A program made the translations under genes and the position numbers. A stretch of DNA of 26,452 nt, taken from the NCBI GenBank assembly GCA_023228765.1, contig JALOAM010000024.1, positions 1-26,452 of the forward strand, read 5' to 3'. The number at the start of each line of letters is the position of its first letter. Position 1 is the stretch's first letter. Shown piece after piece: positions 9,299 through 16,867 of the stretch. Below the pieces are notes generated by a model. It ran no database searches. It worked only from the letters and a program-made list of their open reading frames with translations, and was not told the origin of the DNA. The DNA comes from Dehalococcoidia bacterium (GTDB lineage Bacteria > Chloroflexota > Dehalococcoidia > UBA2979).

Positions 9299-9637
9299 AT
9301 GAACTGTCCCAATTGCGGTGCGGAGATGCGAGAGCGTGACCGTTCTGGCGTCAAGATCGACTTCTGCCCCGAATGCAAGGGCGTCTGGTTGGATCGCGGC
9401 GAGCTCGACAAGATCATCTCCATCGAGCTCGACGACGATGGTGAAGGCGTGCCGGCGGCGAACGCCGAGAACTACCGCGACGCCCGCCGTCGCGATGACG
9501 ACGACGATGATGACGACCGCAAGCGCCGGTACCGCGATGACGACGATTACCGGAAGTACGGCGGCGAGTACAAGAAGAAGAGCAAGAAGAGCTCCTTCTT
9601 CGAGAGCCTGACCGACATGATCGGTGGCGGCGAGTAG
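9299..9637 (+). CDS. Zinc-ribbon protein (zf-TFIIB type)
   Basis: A 112-residue protein beginning with a zinc ribbon of the zf-TFIIB family: CPNC (Cys3, Cys6) and CPEC (Cys23, Cys26), followed by the family signature KGVWLDRGELDKII. After about residue 45 comes a low-complexity, highly charged stretch with a run of Asp and many Arg/Lys/Tyr, then a basic, Ser-rich end (KKSKKSSFFESL). The ATG at 9299 puts the ribbon at the very N-terminus, as in the family, and is preceded by GCGGGGA. The role is unknown; such proteins are thought to bind nucleic acid or act as small metal-binding adaptors. The gene is single, between prs (divergent) and the cation exchanger. Confidence 0.88.
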   Translation: MNCPNCGAEMRERDRSGVKIDFCPECKGVWLDRGELDKIISIELDDDGEGVPAANAENYRDARRRDDDDDDDDRKRRYRDDDDYRKYGGEYKKKSKKSSFFESLTDMIGGGE

Positions 9638-9676
9638 GGCTCACGCTCGGGCGTCTGTTCCGCTAGGGTAGGGCGC

Positions 9677-9701
9677 GCCTGCGCACGTCTCGTGCGCGGG
9701 C
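9677..9701. terminator. Hairpin after the zinc-ribbon gene, candidate terminator
   Basis: The stem GCCTGCGCAC/GTGCGCGGGC has 10 pairs including one T-G wobble and a 5-base loop. It begins 40 bases after the stop codon. No T-run follows, so termination is only likely. Confidence 0.4.
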
Positions 9702-9746
9702 GTCATCCTCTGGCACTGGTCTGCATTGACGCGGTCCACCTCAGAA

Positions 9747-10718
9747 ATGGATCAGATGCTCGCTGCCCTTCTGCTCGTCGTCGGCCTCGTCATCCTCGTG
9801 CTGGCCGGTGACCGCCTCGTCACCTCCGCCGGCCGTGTCGCACTCCACCTGGGTATGTCCACCGTCGTCATCGGCGCCACGGTCGTGGCATTCGGGACGT
9901 CGATGCCTGAGTTCACCGTGAGCCTCTTGAGCGCCCTCGACGGGGCGGCCGGCGTCGCCGCCGGCAACGTGGTTGGCTCGAACATCGTGAACGTCCTGCT
10001 CGTCCTCGGGATCGCTGCGACGATCTCGCCGCTGGCGGTGCACCGGCGCATGCTGCGCTTTGATATCCCGATCCTGATCGCCGTCACCGCATGGGCCCTG
10101 GCCCTGTTCCGGGACGGCGAGGTCTCCCGCGTCGAGGGCATCGTGAGCGTGGTGCTACTCCTGACGTTCAGCGCGGTGCAGCTCAAGTGGTTCTCCTCGC
10201 CGGAGGTGCAGGCCGAACCTGAGCCGGACTTCGATGACCTGCCCGTCCCCGAGGAGGGCGACCGGCCAAACGTCAGCATCGAGATTCCGATTCTTGCCGC
10301 CTCGATCGGCGCGCTTGCCTTCGGCTCATGGCTCTTCGTCCGCGGCGCGACCGACCTCGCCGAGTCCATGGGTATCTCCGAGTTCGCCATCGGCGCGACG
10401 GTCGTCGCGGTCGGGACGAGCCTCCCTGAGGTGGTCACGAGCGCCATCGCGGCGTTGAAGAAGCAGGACGACATCGCCATCGGCAACGTCGTCGGGTCCA
10501 ACCTGTTCAACGTGCTTGGCGTCCTGGGCGGCGCCGCTGTCGCGGCGCCCGTCGGCGTGAGCATGGACCTCTACGACTTCGAACTGCCGATGCTGGGCGC
10601 GACCGCGCTCGTGCTGGTCCCGCTCATGTGGCGGCGCACCCACATCCGCCGTACCGAGGGCATCCTGCTGCTGTTCGGCTTCGTGGCCTTCACCGCGATC
10701 ACGCTGGCCCGCGGGTAG
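9747..10718 (+). CDS. Ca2+/Na+ exchanger, CaCA superfamily (YrbG-like)
   Basis: A 324-residue membrane protein with about ten hydrophobic segments in two homologous halves. Each half carries the alpha repeat of cation/Ca2+ antiporters: GATVVAFGTSMPEF with Glu55, then AAGNVVGSNIVNVLLVLG; and GATVVAVGTSLPEVV with Glu228, then AIGNVVGSNLFNVLGVLG. The Glu residues are the ion ligands. An acidic cytoplasmic linker (EPEPDFDDLPVPEEGD, about 158-172) separates the halves. It probably exports Ca2+ in exchange for Na+ or H+. The start could be ATG 9747 or ATG 9756; neither has a strong ribosome site. Confidence 0.93.
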   Translation: MDQMLAALLLVVGLVILVLAGDRLVTSAGRVALHLGMSTVVIGATVVAFGTSMPEFTVSLLSALDGAAGVAAGNVVGSNIVNVLLVLGIAATISPLAVHRRMLRFDIPILIAVTAWALALFRDGEVSRVEGIVSVVLLLTFSAVQLKWFSSPEVQAEPEPDFDDLPVPEEGDRPNVSIEIPILAASIGALAFGSWLFVRGATDLAESMGISEFAIGATVVAVGTSLPEVVTSAIAALKKQDDIAIGNVVGSNLFNVLGVLGGAAVAAPVGVSMDLYDFELPMLGATALVLVPLMWRRTHIRRTEGILLLFGFVAFTAITLARG

Positions 10719-10804
10719 CACTCGAGCGCTGCGGAGGTCCTCGACGGGTGGCGTACCCTCTCGCCGCACGCCGGGAGGGCGAGCGCTACGCGGGAGGGGA
10801 CAGC

Positions 10805-11686
10805 ATGGCCACACAGTTCACCCAGGGCACGACGGTCGTCGAGCTGGCGGACGGCGTCTTCGCGCGCCTGCACGAGGGCCTGACGAACGCGGGCATCATC
10901 GTGGGCGACGAGGGCGTCCTCGTGATCGACTCGCTGCGCGTCCCCTCGTTCGCCCGCGACCTGATCGAGGACGTGAAGCGTCTCACCCCGAAGCCGATCC
11001 GCTACGTGGTGGACACGCACTCTCACTGGGACCACGCCTGGGGCAACGAGGAGTTCCCGGACGCCACGATCATCGGCCACGACAACTGCCGCGCCGAGAT
11101 GCTCGACGTCGACCTCGTCGAGTGGTGGCGCAACCGCGCGCACACGTCCGGCATGCCGTGGTCCGAGGAGGCCACGACAGTGACGGTCACCCCACCGACA
11201 CTCACCTTCGAGTCCTCGATGCGCCTCGTCCTCGGCGAGCGCGAGGTCCACCTGCGGTGGCTGGGCCGCGCCCACACCAGCGGCGACATCTTCATCCACC
11301 TCCCGGCGGAGCGGCTCGTCTTCACTGGCGATGTCGCCCAGGACGGCGGTGTCCCCTTCATCCTGGACGGCTACGTCCGCGACTGGGTCGAGACCGACAC
11401 CCGCCTCGTCGGCCTTGACGCCGACCGCTTCGTCTCGGGCCACGGCCCCATCGGCGACCACGCCGCCCTTGAGGAAGCCCGCGACTTCATCCTCGCCCTC
11501 GCGGAGGGCACCGACACCGCCATCGCCGCCGGCCAGGACGAACAGATCGCCGCCCGCACCGTCACCGAGTCCATGACCGCCCGCTTCGGCCAATGGCGCG
11601 GCTTCGAACGCCTCGAAGACAGCGCCCGCTACGCCTACCGCCAGGCGCGCGCCTCGGCGGACGCGAAGCCCTCGGAGTTGCGGTAG
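10805..11686 (+). CDS. Metallo-beta-lactamase-fold hydrolase
   Basis: A 293-residue MBL-fold protein. The dinuclear metal motif THSHWDHAWG gives His72, His74, Asp76 and His77; later ligands are the His in GRAHTSGD, the Asp in FTGDVAQDG and the His in VSGHGPIG. The order matches the quinoprotein relay / SoxH / cyclase-type MBL hydrolases, and the substrate cannot be read from sequence. No signal peptide is present, so it is cytoplasmic. The ATG at 10805 has GGGAGGGGA at the right distance. It is 86 bases after the exchanger gene on the same strand; a functional link is not evident. It is followed by 440 bases without genes. Confidence 0.9.
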   Translation: MATQFTQGTTVVELADGVFARLHEGLTNAGIIVGDEGVLVIDSLRVPSFARDLIEDVKRLTPKPIRYVVDTHSHWDHAWGNEEFPDATIIGHDNCRAEMLDVDLVEWWRNRAHTSGMPWSEEATTVTVTPPTLTFESSMRLVLGEREVHLRWLGRAHTSGDIFIHLPAERLVFTGDVAQDGGVPFILDGYVRDWVETDTRLVGLDADRFVSGHGPIGDHAALEEARDFILALAEGTDTAIAAGQDEQIAARTVTESMTARFGQWRGFERLEDSARYAYRQARASADAKPSELR

Positions 11687-11724
11687 CGCTCGGCGCACTG
11701 CTCCGCGTCGGGCTCTCCGCTTTC

Positions 11725-11766
11725 TGACCCCCTCGCCCGCGAAGCGGGAGAGGGTTGGGGTGAGGG
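11725..11766 (+). repeat. Single REP-type palindromic repeat
   Basis: A copy of the repeat family seen six times here: TGACCCCCTC, a hairpin (CCCGC-GAA-GCGGG), then AGAGGGTTGGGGTGAGGG. This copy stands alone 38 bases after the MBL gene. The rest of 11687-11847 holds nothing I can identify. Confidence 0.75.
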
Positions 11767-11847
11767 TCTGCTCTGGGGATGAGCGAGCACACGGCCTCTC
11801 GTTCCTCCTCAGCCCCCGGGTCCTCCCCCGCGGCTCCGCTTCCGACC

Positions 11848-12003
11848 TCTGACCCCCTCTCCCGGTTTCGGGAGAGGGTTGGGGTGAGGGCCTCCTTCCG
11901 CGCCCCACTCCGCGACGTCCTCGATCGGTCGCGGAGCAGATCCGGAGGGCCCCTCACCCCCAGCCCCTCTCCCGAAACCGGGAGAGGGGGGGCGGAATCC
12001 GGA
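11848..12003. repeat. REP doublet (REPIN-like element), copy 1
   Basis: Two REP units face each other: 11850-11890 and its inverse at about 11951-11992. Each contains its own hairpin (CTCCCGG-TTT-CGGGAG type). The spacer holds a 9-pair stem, CTCCGCGAC (11908-11916) with GTCGCGGAG (11928-11936), over an 11-base loop, then GCAGATCCGGA. The whole unit, about 156 bases, can fold into a long cruciform. It matches the element at 22301-22455 in order and length. Such doublets are moved by RAYT transposases elsewhere; none is in this window. The bases 12004-12050 are a purine-rich run of CGGARY-like hexamers. Confidence 0.8.
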
Positions 12004-12050
12004 ATCGGAGTCGGGGTGGAACCGGAGCCGGAACCGCGCGCACACAGGCA

Positions 12051-12078
12051 GAAGCCCCCGGTTCAGGCCGGGGGCTTC
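12051..12078. terminator. Strong hairpin terminator downstream of hsp20
   Basis: A perfect 11-pair stem, GAAGCCCCCGG with CCGGGGGCTTC, over a 6-base loop. It lies 49 bases beyond the hsp20 stop on the minus strand. T-runs are weak on both sides. Confidence 0.75.
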
Positions 12079-12127
12079 GTTCTGCACTCCACCCGCCGAG
12101 GTGAGCGCGACCGTCCGAGGGCGAGCG

Positions 12128-12601
12128 TTACTCGCTGCGGACCTCGATCTGCTTGGGCTGCTTCGCCTCGGGGAGCGGGATCGTGAGCGTGAGGACGCCG
12201 TTCTTCAGCTCGGCGTCCACGTCCGCGTCCTTCACCACGCCCGGGAGGGCGATGCGGCGGCTGACCGAGCCCCAGGAGCGCTCGCGGCGGTAGAACTTGC
12301 TGCCCGGCTCGCCTTCCTCGGACTCCGAGGAGCGCTGCGCCTTGATCGAGAGGATGCCGTCGTGCACCTGCACGTCGACCTCATCCTTCTTGAAGCCCGG
12401 TAGCGAGGCCTCCACCTTCAGCGCGCCGTCCTGCTCGTATACGTCCACCGCGAGGGTGCCCTCGTCGTTGCCGAAGGGGCCGAAGCCGGCCGAGCGGAAG
12501 AAGGGGTCATCGAACACGCGGTCGAAGACCCGGCGGAAGGGGAATGCCGAGAACCCTTCCATCGCCGCAAACGGATCACGGCGAACCACATCGTTGGCCA
12601 C
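12128..12601 (-). CDS. Small heat-shock protein Hsp20
   Basis: A 157-residue alpha-crystallin chaperone that holds unfolding proteins for refolding by the DnaK/Clp systems. The N-terminal 45 residues are Phe/Arg-rich (RRVFDRVFDDPFFRS). The alpha-crystallin domain spans about 50-145, with LPGFKKDEVDVQV and the family signature ELKNGVLTLTIP; a short tail follows. The GTG at 12601 has AAGGA 7 bases upstream and gives VANDVVRRDPF, the usual N-terminus; a start at 12736 would add 45 non-conserved residues over the promoter. It is divergent from dnaJ, and two HspR boxes lie between them, so heat induction by release of HspR is likely. Confidence 0.95.
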   Translation of the reverse strand: MANDVVRRDPFAAMEGFSAFPFRRVFDRVFDDPFFRSAGFGPFGNDEGTLAVDVYEQDGALKVEASLPGFKKDEVDVQVHDGILSIKAQRSSESEEGEPGSKFYRRERSWGSVSRRIALPGVVKDADVDAELKNGVLTLTIPLPEAKQPKQIEVRSE

Positions 12602-12740
12602 TGTGTCGTCCTTTCGTTGTTCCTCGGCGTCGCCGCCTGGTTCGCCACTCCCGGTGAGGGCGTCCGTCAGACGACGGGCCGAGCCAGTACCCAGATGTCC
12701 TGTGACGAGCATGGCATCACCCGATTCGTTCGTCAAGAGA

Positions 12741-12761
12741 TCTGAGTCATCTCAACTCAAG
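12741..12761. promoter_or_regulatory. HspR box (HAIR-like operator) 1
   Basis: The HAIR consensus is CTTGAGT-N7-ACTCAAG. Here TCTGAGT, 7 bases, then ACTCAAG: the right arm is perfect and the left differs at two bases. It lies closer to hsp20, in the divergent intergenic region, and an HspR gene is encoded 1.1 kb away. Confidence 0.75.
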
Positions 12762-12779
12762 TTACATAGACGAACATGG

Positions 12780-12800
12780 CTTGAGTCGATATACTCCAAG
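12780..12800. promoter_or_regulatory. HspR box (HAIR-like operator) 2, over the dnaJ promoter
   Basis: CTTGAGT, 7 bases, then CTCCAAG: the left arm is perfect and the right differs at two bases from ACTCAAG. It ends one base before the dnaJ ATG and covers the likely -10 box. Confidence 0.75.
12790..12795 (+). promoter_or_regulatory. -10 box of a probable leaderless dnaJ promoter
   Basis: TATACT matches the -10 consensus at five of six positions. A start of transcription 6-7 bases downstream would fall on the dnaJ ATG at 12802. There is no Shine-Dalgarno sequence ahead of the ATG, which fits a leaderless mRNA. No good -35 box is seen. Confidence 0.5.
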
Positions 12801-12801
12801 C

Positions 12802-13896
12802 ATGGCAACAGACCTCTACAGCGTCCTCGGCGTCGCGAAGACCGCCTCCGAGAAGGAGATCCGGTCCGCGTTCCGTCGCCTCGCGCGCCAGTGGCACCCG
12901 GATGTGAACCCCGGGAACCCGGATGCCGAGGCGAAGTTCAAGGAGATCAACGCGGCCTTCGAGGTCCTGGGCGATGCCGACAAGCGGCAGAAGTACGACC
13001 GCTACGGCGACCAGTGGATGCACGCCGACCAGATCGAGGAGATGCGCCGCCGGCAGGGTGCCGGTGGCAGCCCCTTCGGCTTCGGTGGCGCGCCTCGAGG
13101 TGGCGGCGGGCAGTCGTTTCACTTCTCCACCGACGGCGAGGGCTTCGACCTCGGCGACCTGTTCGGCGCAGCCGCCGGGAACGGTGGGGGACGCCGCGGC
13201 GCCGGAGGGATGTTCGGCGACCTCTTCCGTCGCGCCTCCGGGCGCTCGAAGGGCCCGGACGCCGAGGCCGATGTGCGCGTCACCCTGGAGGAGGCATACG
13301 CCGGCGCGAAGCGCACGATCGAGATCCGCGCGGGCGAGGAGCCGTGTCGCGTCTGTGGCGGCACCGGCCAGATCGCCGGCGCGACCTGCCACGTTTGCCG
13401 CGGTACCGGCGTCGCGACGCCCCTCAAGCGCGTCGAGGTGAGCATCCCCGCCGGTGTGCGAGACGGTCAGCGCATCCGCCTCGCCGGACAGGGCGGGCCG
13501 GGTGCGAGCGGTGGCGCCGCGGGTGACCTGTTCCTCCGCGTCCACGTCGACCAGCACGCCCGCTTCGAGCGCACGGACGATGACCTCCACGTCGAGGTGG
13601 ACCTCCCGGTGGAGGACGCCGCGCTGGGCGGCGAGGTGAAGGTGCCGACGTTGAAGGGCAAGACGCTCGCGTTGAAGGTCCCGGCCGGGTCGCAGGGCGG
13701 GAAGCAGTTCCGCCTCGCGGGGCAGGGGATGCCTCGGGCGGGTGGGGGCTTCGGCGACCTCTTCGCGCGCGTCCGCCTCGTGCTCCCGGAGCCGATGACG
13801 GACGAGCAGCGGCGGCTGTTCGAGCAGCTGCGAGCGATCCGCGAGCAGGGGACGCCGGAGGGTGCAGCAGCGGGCGGACGTGAGGAGGCCTCGTGA
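12802..13896 (+). CDS. dnaJ: DnaJ-family co-chaperone with a shortened zinc domain
   Basis: A 364-residue Hsp40. The J-domain (residues 2-68) has the HPD motif (32-34) that stimulates DnaK. A Gly/Phe-rich linker follows (about 85-150), then a zinc region with only two CxxCxGxG repeats (Cys182/185 and Cys196/199) instead of the usual four, and two substrate-binding beta domains with LKVPAGSQGGKQFRLAGQGMP. One zinc ion rather than two is expected. The ATG at 12802 gives MATDLYSVLGV, the normal start. The stop overlaps the hspR GTG. DnaK and GrpE are not in the window. Confidence 0.93.
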   Translation: MATDLYSVLGVAKTASEKEIRSAFRRLARQWHPDVNPGNPDAEAKFKEINAAFEVLGDADKRQKYDRYGDQWMHADQIEEMRRRQGAGGSPFGFGGAPRGGGGQSFHFSTDGEGFDLGDLFGAAAGNGGGRRGAGGMFGDLFRRASGRSKGPDAEADVRVTLEEAYAGAKRTIEIRAGEEPCRVCGGTGQIAGATCHVCRGTGVATPLKRVEVSIPAGVRDGQRIRLAGQGGPGASGGAAGDLFLRVHVDQHARFERTDDDLHVEVDLPVEDAALGGEVKVPTLKGKTLALKVPAGSQGGKQFRLAGQGMPRAGGGFGDLFARVRLVLPEPMTDEQRRLFEQLRAIREQGTPEGAAAGGREEAS

Positions 13897-14306
13897 CGAA
13901 CGACATCCCTCACGACGAGCCGGTCTTCCAGATCAGCGTGGTCGCGCGGATGGTCGGCCTGCACCAGCAGACGATCCGCTCCTACGAGCGCATCGGCCTC
14001 GTGCAGCCCGCCCGCTCGGGCGGCAACACCCGGCTCTTCTCGTTCCAGGACGTGGAGCGCCTCCGGCAGGTGGTCCGCCTCGTGAACGACCTTGGCGTGA
14101 ACCTCGCAGGGGTGGAGGTCATCCTCCGGCTCTCGAACCGCGTCGAGGAGCTCCAGGCGGAACTGGCGCGCTGTCGCGCAGAACTTGAAGCGACACGCGC
14201 ATCCGTCGCGCGTACGCAAGCCCGACAGGGGCACAACGACAACAACCCGGACGGCCCGCGCGATGTACAGCGCGGGGCCTGGTTCGGTGGAGGTAACGAC
14301 AGATGA
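13893..14306 (+). CDS. hspR: HspR, MerR-family heat-shock repressor
   Basis: A 137-residue MerR-type repressor. The N-terminal winged helix reads FQISVVARMVGLHQQTIRSYERIGLVQPARSGG, close to known HspR proteins, followed by LFSFQDVERLRQVVRLVNDLGVNLAGVEVIL and a coiled coil (about 90-115). HspR usually represses dnaK, clpB and hsp20 operons at HAIR boxes with DnaK as co-repressor. It is coupled at both ends by 4-base overlaps (GTGA with dnaJ, ATGA with clp), so the three genes form one operon that it controls itself. The C-terminal 30 residues are hydrophilic and not conserved. Confidence 0.94.
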   Translation: MTNDIPHDEPVFQISVVARMVGLHQQTIRSYERIGLVQPARSGGNTRLFSFQDVERLRQVVRLVNDLGVNLAGVEVILRLSNRVEELQAELARCRAELEATRASVARTQARQGHNDNNPDGPRDVQRGAWFGGGNDR

Positions 14307-16777
14307 TGCGACAGGACCGATTCACCGAGCAGGCCCAGGAAGTCCTGCAGGCCAGCCAGCAACTGGTCCGCGACCAGCGGCACGCGCAGTGGGACGTGGA
14401 GCACGTCTTCTTCGCGCTCGTGCAGCGGCGGGACGGCCTCGCGCGGGACGTGCTGAACAAGATGGGCGTGGACACGGACGCCCTCGCGCGCGCGATCAAG
14501 GAGCGGCTGGACCGCTCGCCGCGCCTGCAGAGCGACGTGGTGCAGATCTACACCACGCCCCGCATCGTCCAGATGCTGGAGGCCGCGAACAACGAGGCCG
14601 CCCGGCTGAAGGACGAGTACGTGGGCGTGGAGCACCTGCTCATCGCCATCGCGGACGCCCGCGACGGCGAAGCCGCCGCGCTCATGTCCGAGTTCCAGAT
14701 CACGAAGGAGCGCATCTACGCCGCCCTGCGGCAGGTGCGTGGCTCGGCACGCGTGGACTCGCCCACGGCGGAGTCGCACTACCAGTCGCTGGAGAAGTAC
14801 GCGCGCGACCTCACCGAGTTCGCCCGGCAGGGCCAGCTCGACCCGGTCATCGGCCGTGACGTCGAGGTGGCTCGCGTGATGCAGGTGTTGAACCGGCGCA
14901 CGAAGAACAACCCCGTCCTCATCGGCGAGGCTGGCGTCGGCAAGACCGCGATCATCGAGGGCCTCGCGCAGCGCGTGGTGGACGGCGACGTCCCGGACCG
15001 CCTGAAGGGCAAGCGCGTGCTCGCCCTAGACATGGGCGCGCTGCTCGCGGGCTCCAAGTTCCGCGGCGAGTTCGAGGAACGCCTGCAGGCCGTGATGAAC
15101 GAGGTCCGTTCGTCGGACGGTGAGATCGTGCTGTTCATCGACGAGCTGCACACGGTCGTCGGCGCCGGCGGCGCGGACGGCGCCATCGACGCCGCGAACA
15201 TGCTGAAGCCCGCCCTCTCCCGGGGTGAGCTCCGCGTGATCGGCGCGACGACGCTGGACGAGTACCGCCAGTACATCGAGGAAGACCCCGCCCTCGAGCG
15301 GCGCTTCTCGCCGGTGTACGTGGACGAGCCGTCCGAGGAGGACGCCATCGCGATCCTCAAGGGCCTGCGCCCGCGGTACGAGGAGCACCACGGCGTCAAG
15401 ATCACGGACGGGGCCGTGGAGGCTGCCGTGCGCCTCGGCGCGCGCTACCTCACGGAGCGGAACCTGCCGGACAAGGCGATCGACCTCATCGACGAGGCGG
15501 CGAGCCGCCACGTCATCGAGGCCGAGTCGATCTCGCCGGACCTCCGCGACCTGAAGCAGCGCCTCGACGCCGCGAGTGAGCGCGTGGACGCCGCCGCGGA
15601 ACGGCAGGACTACGAGGAAGCCGCCCGCATCAAGCAGGATGTGCTGGAGATCCAGCGCGAGTACCAGGAGCGCCGTTCCGCCTGGCAGTCCGAGCACGGC
15701 CTGTCGGACGAGGTGACGGAGCACGAGATCGCCTCGCTCATCGCGCAGATGACGGGCATCCCGGTCGACCGGATGATGGAGGGCGAAGCCGAGAAGCTGC
15801 TGAAGATGGAGGACTTCCTCCGCGAGCAGGTGGTCGGCCAGGAGCGCGCCATCACGGCGCTGGCGGACGCGATCCGTCGCGCCCGCTCGGGCCTGAAGGA
15901 CCCGCGCCGTCCGATCGGCTCGTTCGTCTTCGTCGGCCCCACCGGCGTCGGCAAGACCTACCTCGCGAAGGCGCTCGCGGAGTACATGTTCGACGACCAG
16001 GACGCCCTGATCCGCCTCGACATGTCGGAGTACCAGGAGCGGCACACGGCCTCGCGGCTCGTCGGCGCGCCTCCGGGGTACGTCGGCTACGACCAGGCGG
16101 GCGAGCTGACGGAGGCGGTCCGCCGCCGCCCGTATCAGGTGGTGCTGTTCGACGAGATCGAGAAGGCCCACCCGGACATCTGGAACACGCTGCTCCAGGT
16201 GATGGACGACGGTCGCCTGACGGACAGCCACGGGCGCACCGTGGACTTCCGGAACACGGTCATCGTGCTCACCTCGAACCTCGGTACCGGGGCGACTCGG
16301 GAGTCGGTGGGCTTCCACCGCGCGACGAGCGACCGCGACGCCGAGGCGATGCAGCGCGACATCGAGCGTGCGCTGAAGCAGGCGTTCCGGCCGGAGTTCC
16401 TGAACCGGCTGGACGAGGTCATCGTCTTCGAGCCGCTGACCGAGCCGGAGATCCGGAAGATCGCAGCGCTCGAGGTGGACGAGGTCCGCGAGCGGCTCGC
16501 CGAGCGCAACATCGACTTCGAGGTGACCTCAGCCGCCCTCGATGTCCTCGCCCGCGAGGGCTACGACCCCGAGTTCGGCGCTCGCCCGCTGCGCCGCCTG
16601 ATCGAGCGGCGGGTGGAGAACCCGCTGGCGAAGGGCGTCCTCAGCGGCGAGTACGAGGACGGCGACCGCATCACCGTCGACCACGACGGCAGCGAGTTCA
16701 CCTTCACCCGCCACCCCGGTGCCGCCCGCGCGGCAGAGCCGGAGATCGTGGAAGCGGAGGTCGCCTCCGGCGTGTAG
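14303..16777 (+). CDS. clpC: ClpB/ClpC-family AAA+ unfoldase (ClpC-type features)
   Basis: An 824-residue Hsp100 protein with an N-terminal double Clp_N repeat (about 4-145), two AAA+ modules (Walker A GEAGVGKT near 210 and GPTGVGKT near 545), and a C-terminal small domain. By position after hspR one expects the disaggregase ClpB. But the middle domain is short (about 50 residues, QRLDAASERVDAAAERQDYEEAARIK), as in ClpC, and VGF (669-671) sits where ClpC and ClpA carry the tripeptide that docks on ClpP. The linker ESHYQSLEKYARDLTEFARQ is ClpB-like. I therefore read it as a ClpP-partner unfoldase, but databases may call it ClpB. A second ATG at 14306 is possible. Confidence 0.93.
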   Translation: MMRQDRFTEQAQEVLQASQQLVRDQRHAQWDVEHVFFALVQRRDGLARDVLNKMGVDTDALARAIKERLDRSPRLQSDVVQIYTTPRIVQMLEAANNEAARLKDEYVGVEHLLIAIADARDGEAAALMSEFQITKERIYAALRQVRGSARVDSPTAESHYQSLEKYARDLTEFARQGQLDPVIGRDVEVARVMQVLNRRTKNNPVLIGEAGVGKTAIIEGLAQRVVDGDVPDRLKGKRVLALDMGALLAGSKFRGEFEERLQAVMNEVRSSDGEIVLFIDELHTVVGAGGADGAIDAANMLKPALSRGELRVIGATTLDEYRQYIEEDPALERRFSPVYVDEPSEEDAIAILKGLRPRYEEHHGVKITDGAVEAAVRLGARYLTERNLPDKAIDLIDEAASRHVIEAESISPDLRDLKQRLDAASERVDAAAERQDYEEAARIKQDVLEIQREYQERRSAWQSEHGLSDEVTEHEIASLIAQMTGIPVDRMMEGEAEKLLKMEDFLREQVVGQERAITALADAIRRARSGLKDPRRPIGSFVFVGPTGVGKTYLAKALAEYMFDDQDALIRLDMSEYQERHTASRLVGAPPGYVGYDQAGELTEAVRRRPYQVVLFDEIEKAHPDIWNTLLQVMDDGRLTDSHGRTVDFRNTVIVLTSNLGTGATRESVGFHRATSDRDAEAMQRDIERALKQAFRPEFLNRLDEVIVFEPLTEPEIRKIAALEVDEVRERLAERNIDFEVTSAALDVLAREGYDPEFGARPLRRLIERRVENPLAKGVLSGEYEDGDRITVDHDGSEFTFTRHPGAARAAEPEIVEAEVASGV

Positions 16778-16810
16778 CGCCGGGACGCCCTCGGACAGTG
16801 GTCCAACAGC

Positions 16811-16838
16811 ACAGCCCCTCGGGTAACCGAGGGGCTGT
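16811..16838 (+). terminator. Terminator of the dnaJ-hspR-clp operon
   Basis: A perfect 12-pair stem, ACAGCCCCTCGG with CCGAGGGGCTGT, closes a GTAA loop, 34 bases after the clp stop. It is followed by TCTGCT rather than a T-run. Confidence 0.8.
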
Positions 16839-16867
16839 CTGCTAGTCTCCAGCCACGAATAGACGCC

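Noticed and set aside
11725..12003. Possible CRISPR array because similar 40-base repeats recur
   Set aside because: Only three units here, in both orientations, with irregular gaps and no spacers of constant length. They are REP palindromes; no cas genes are near.
13893..14306. A metal- or drug-sensing MerR regulator
   Set aside because: The winged-helix sequence and the position between dnaJ and clp are those of HspR; the C-terminal metal-binding Cys residues of metal-sensing MerR proteins are absent.
15026..16318. 430-codon minus-strand frame opposite the Clp gene
   Set aside because: Antisense shadow of the conserved AAA+ coding region.
16793..16805. GGACagtgGTCC as a second copy of the 7989 palindrome
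   Set aside because: It shares only GGACAGT with that site and lacks the left arm; probably chance next to the clp stop codon.
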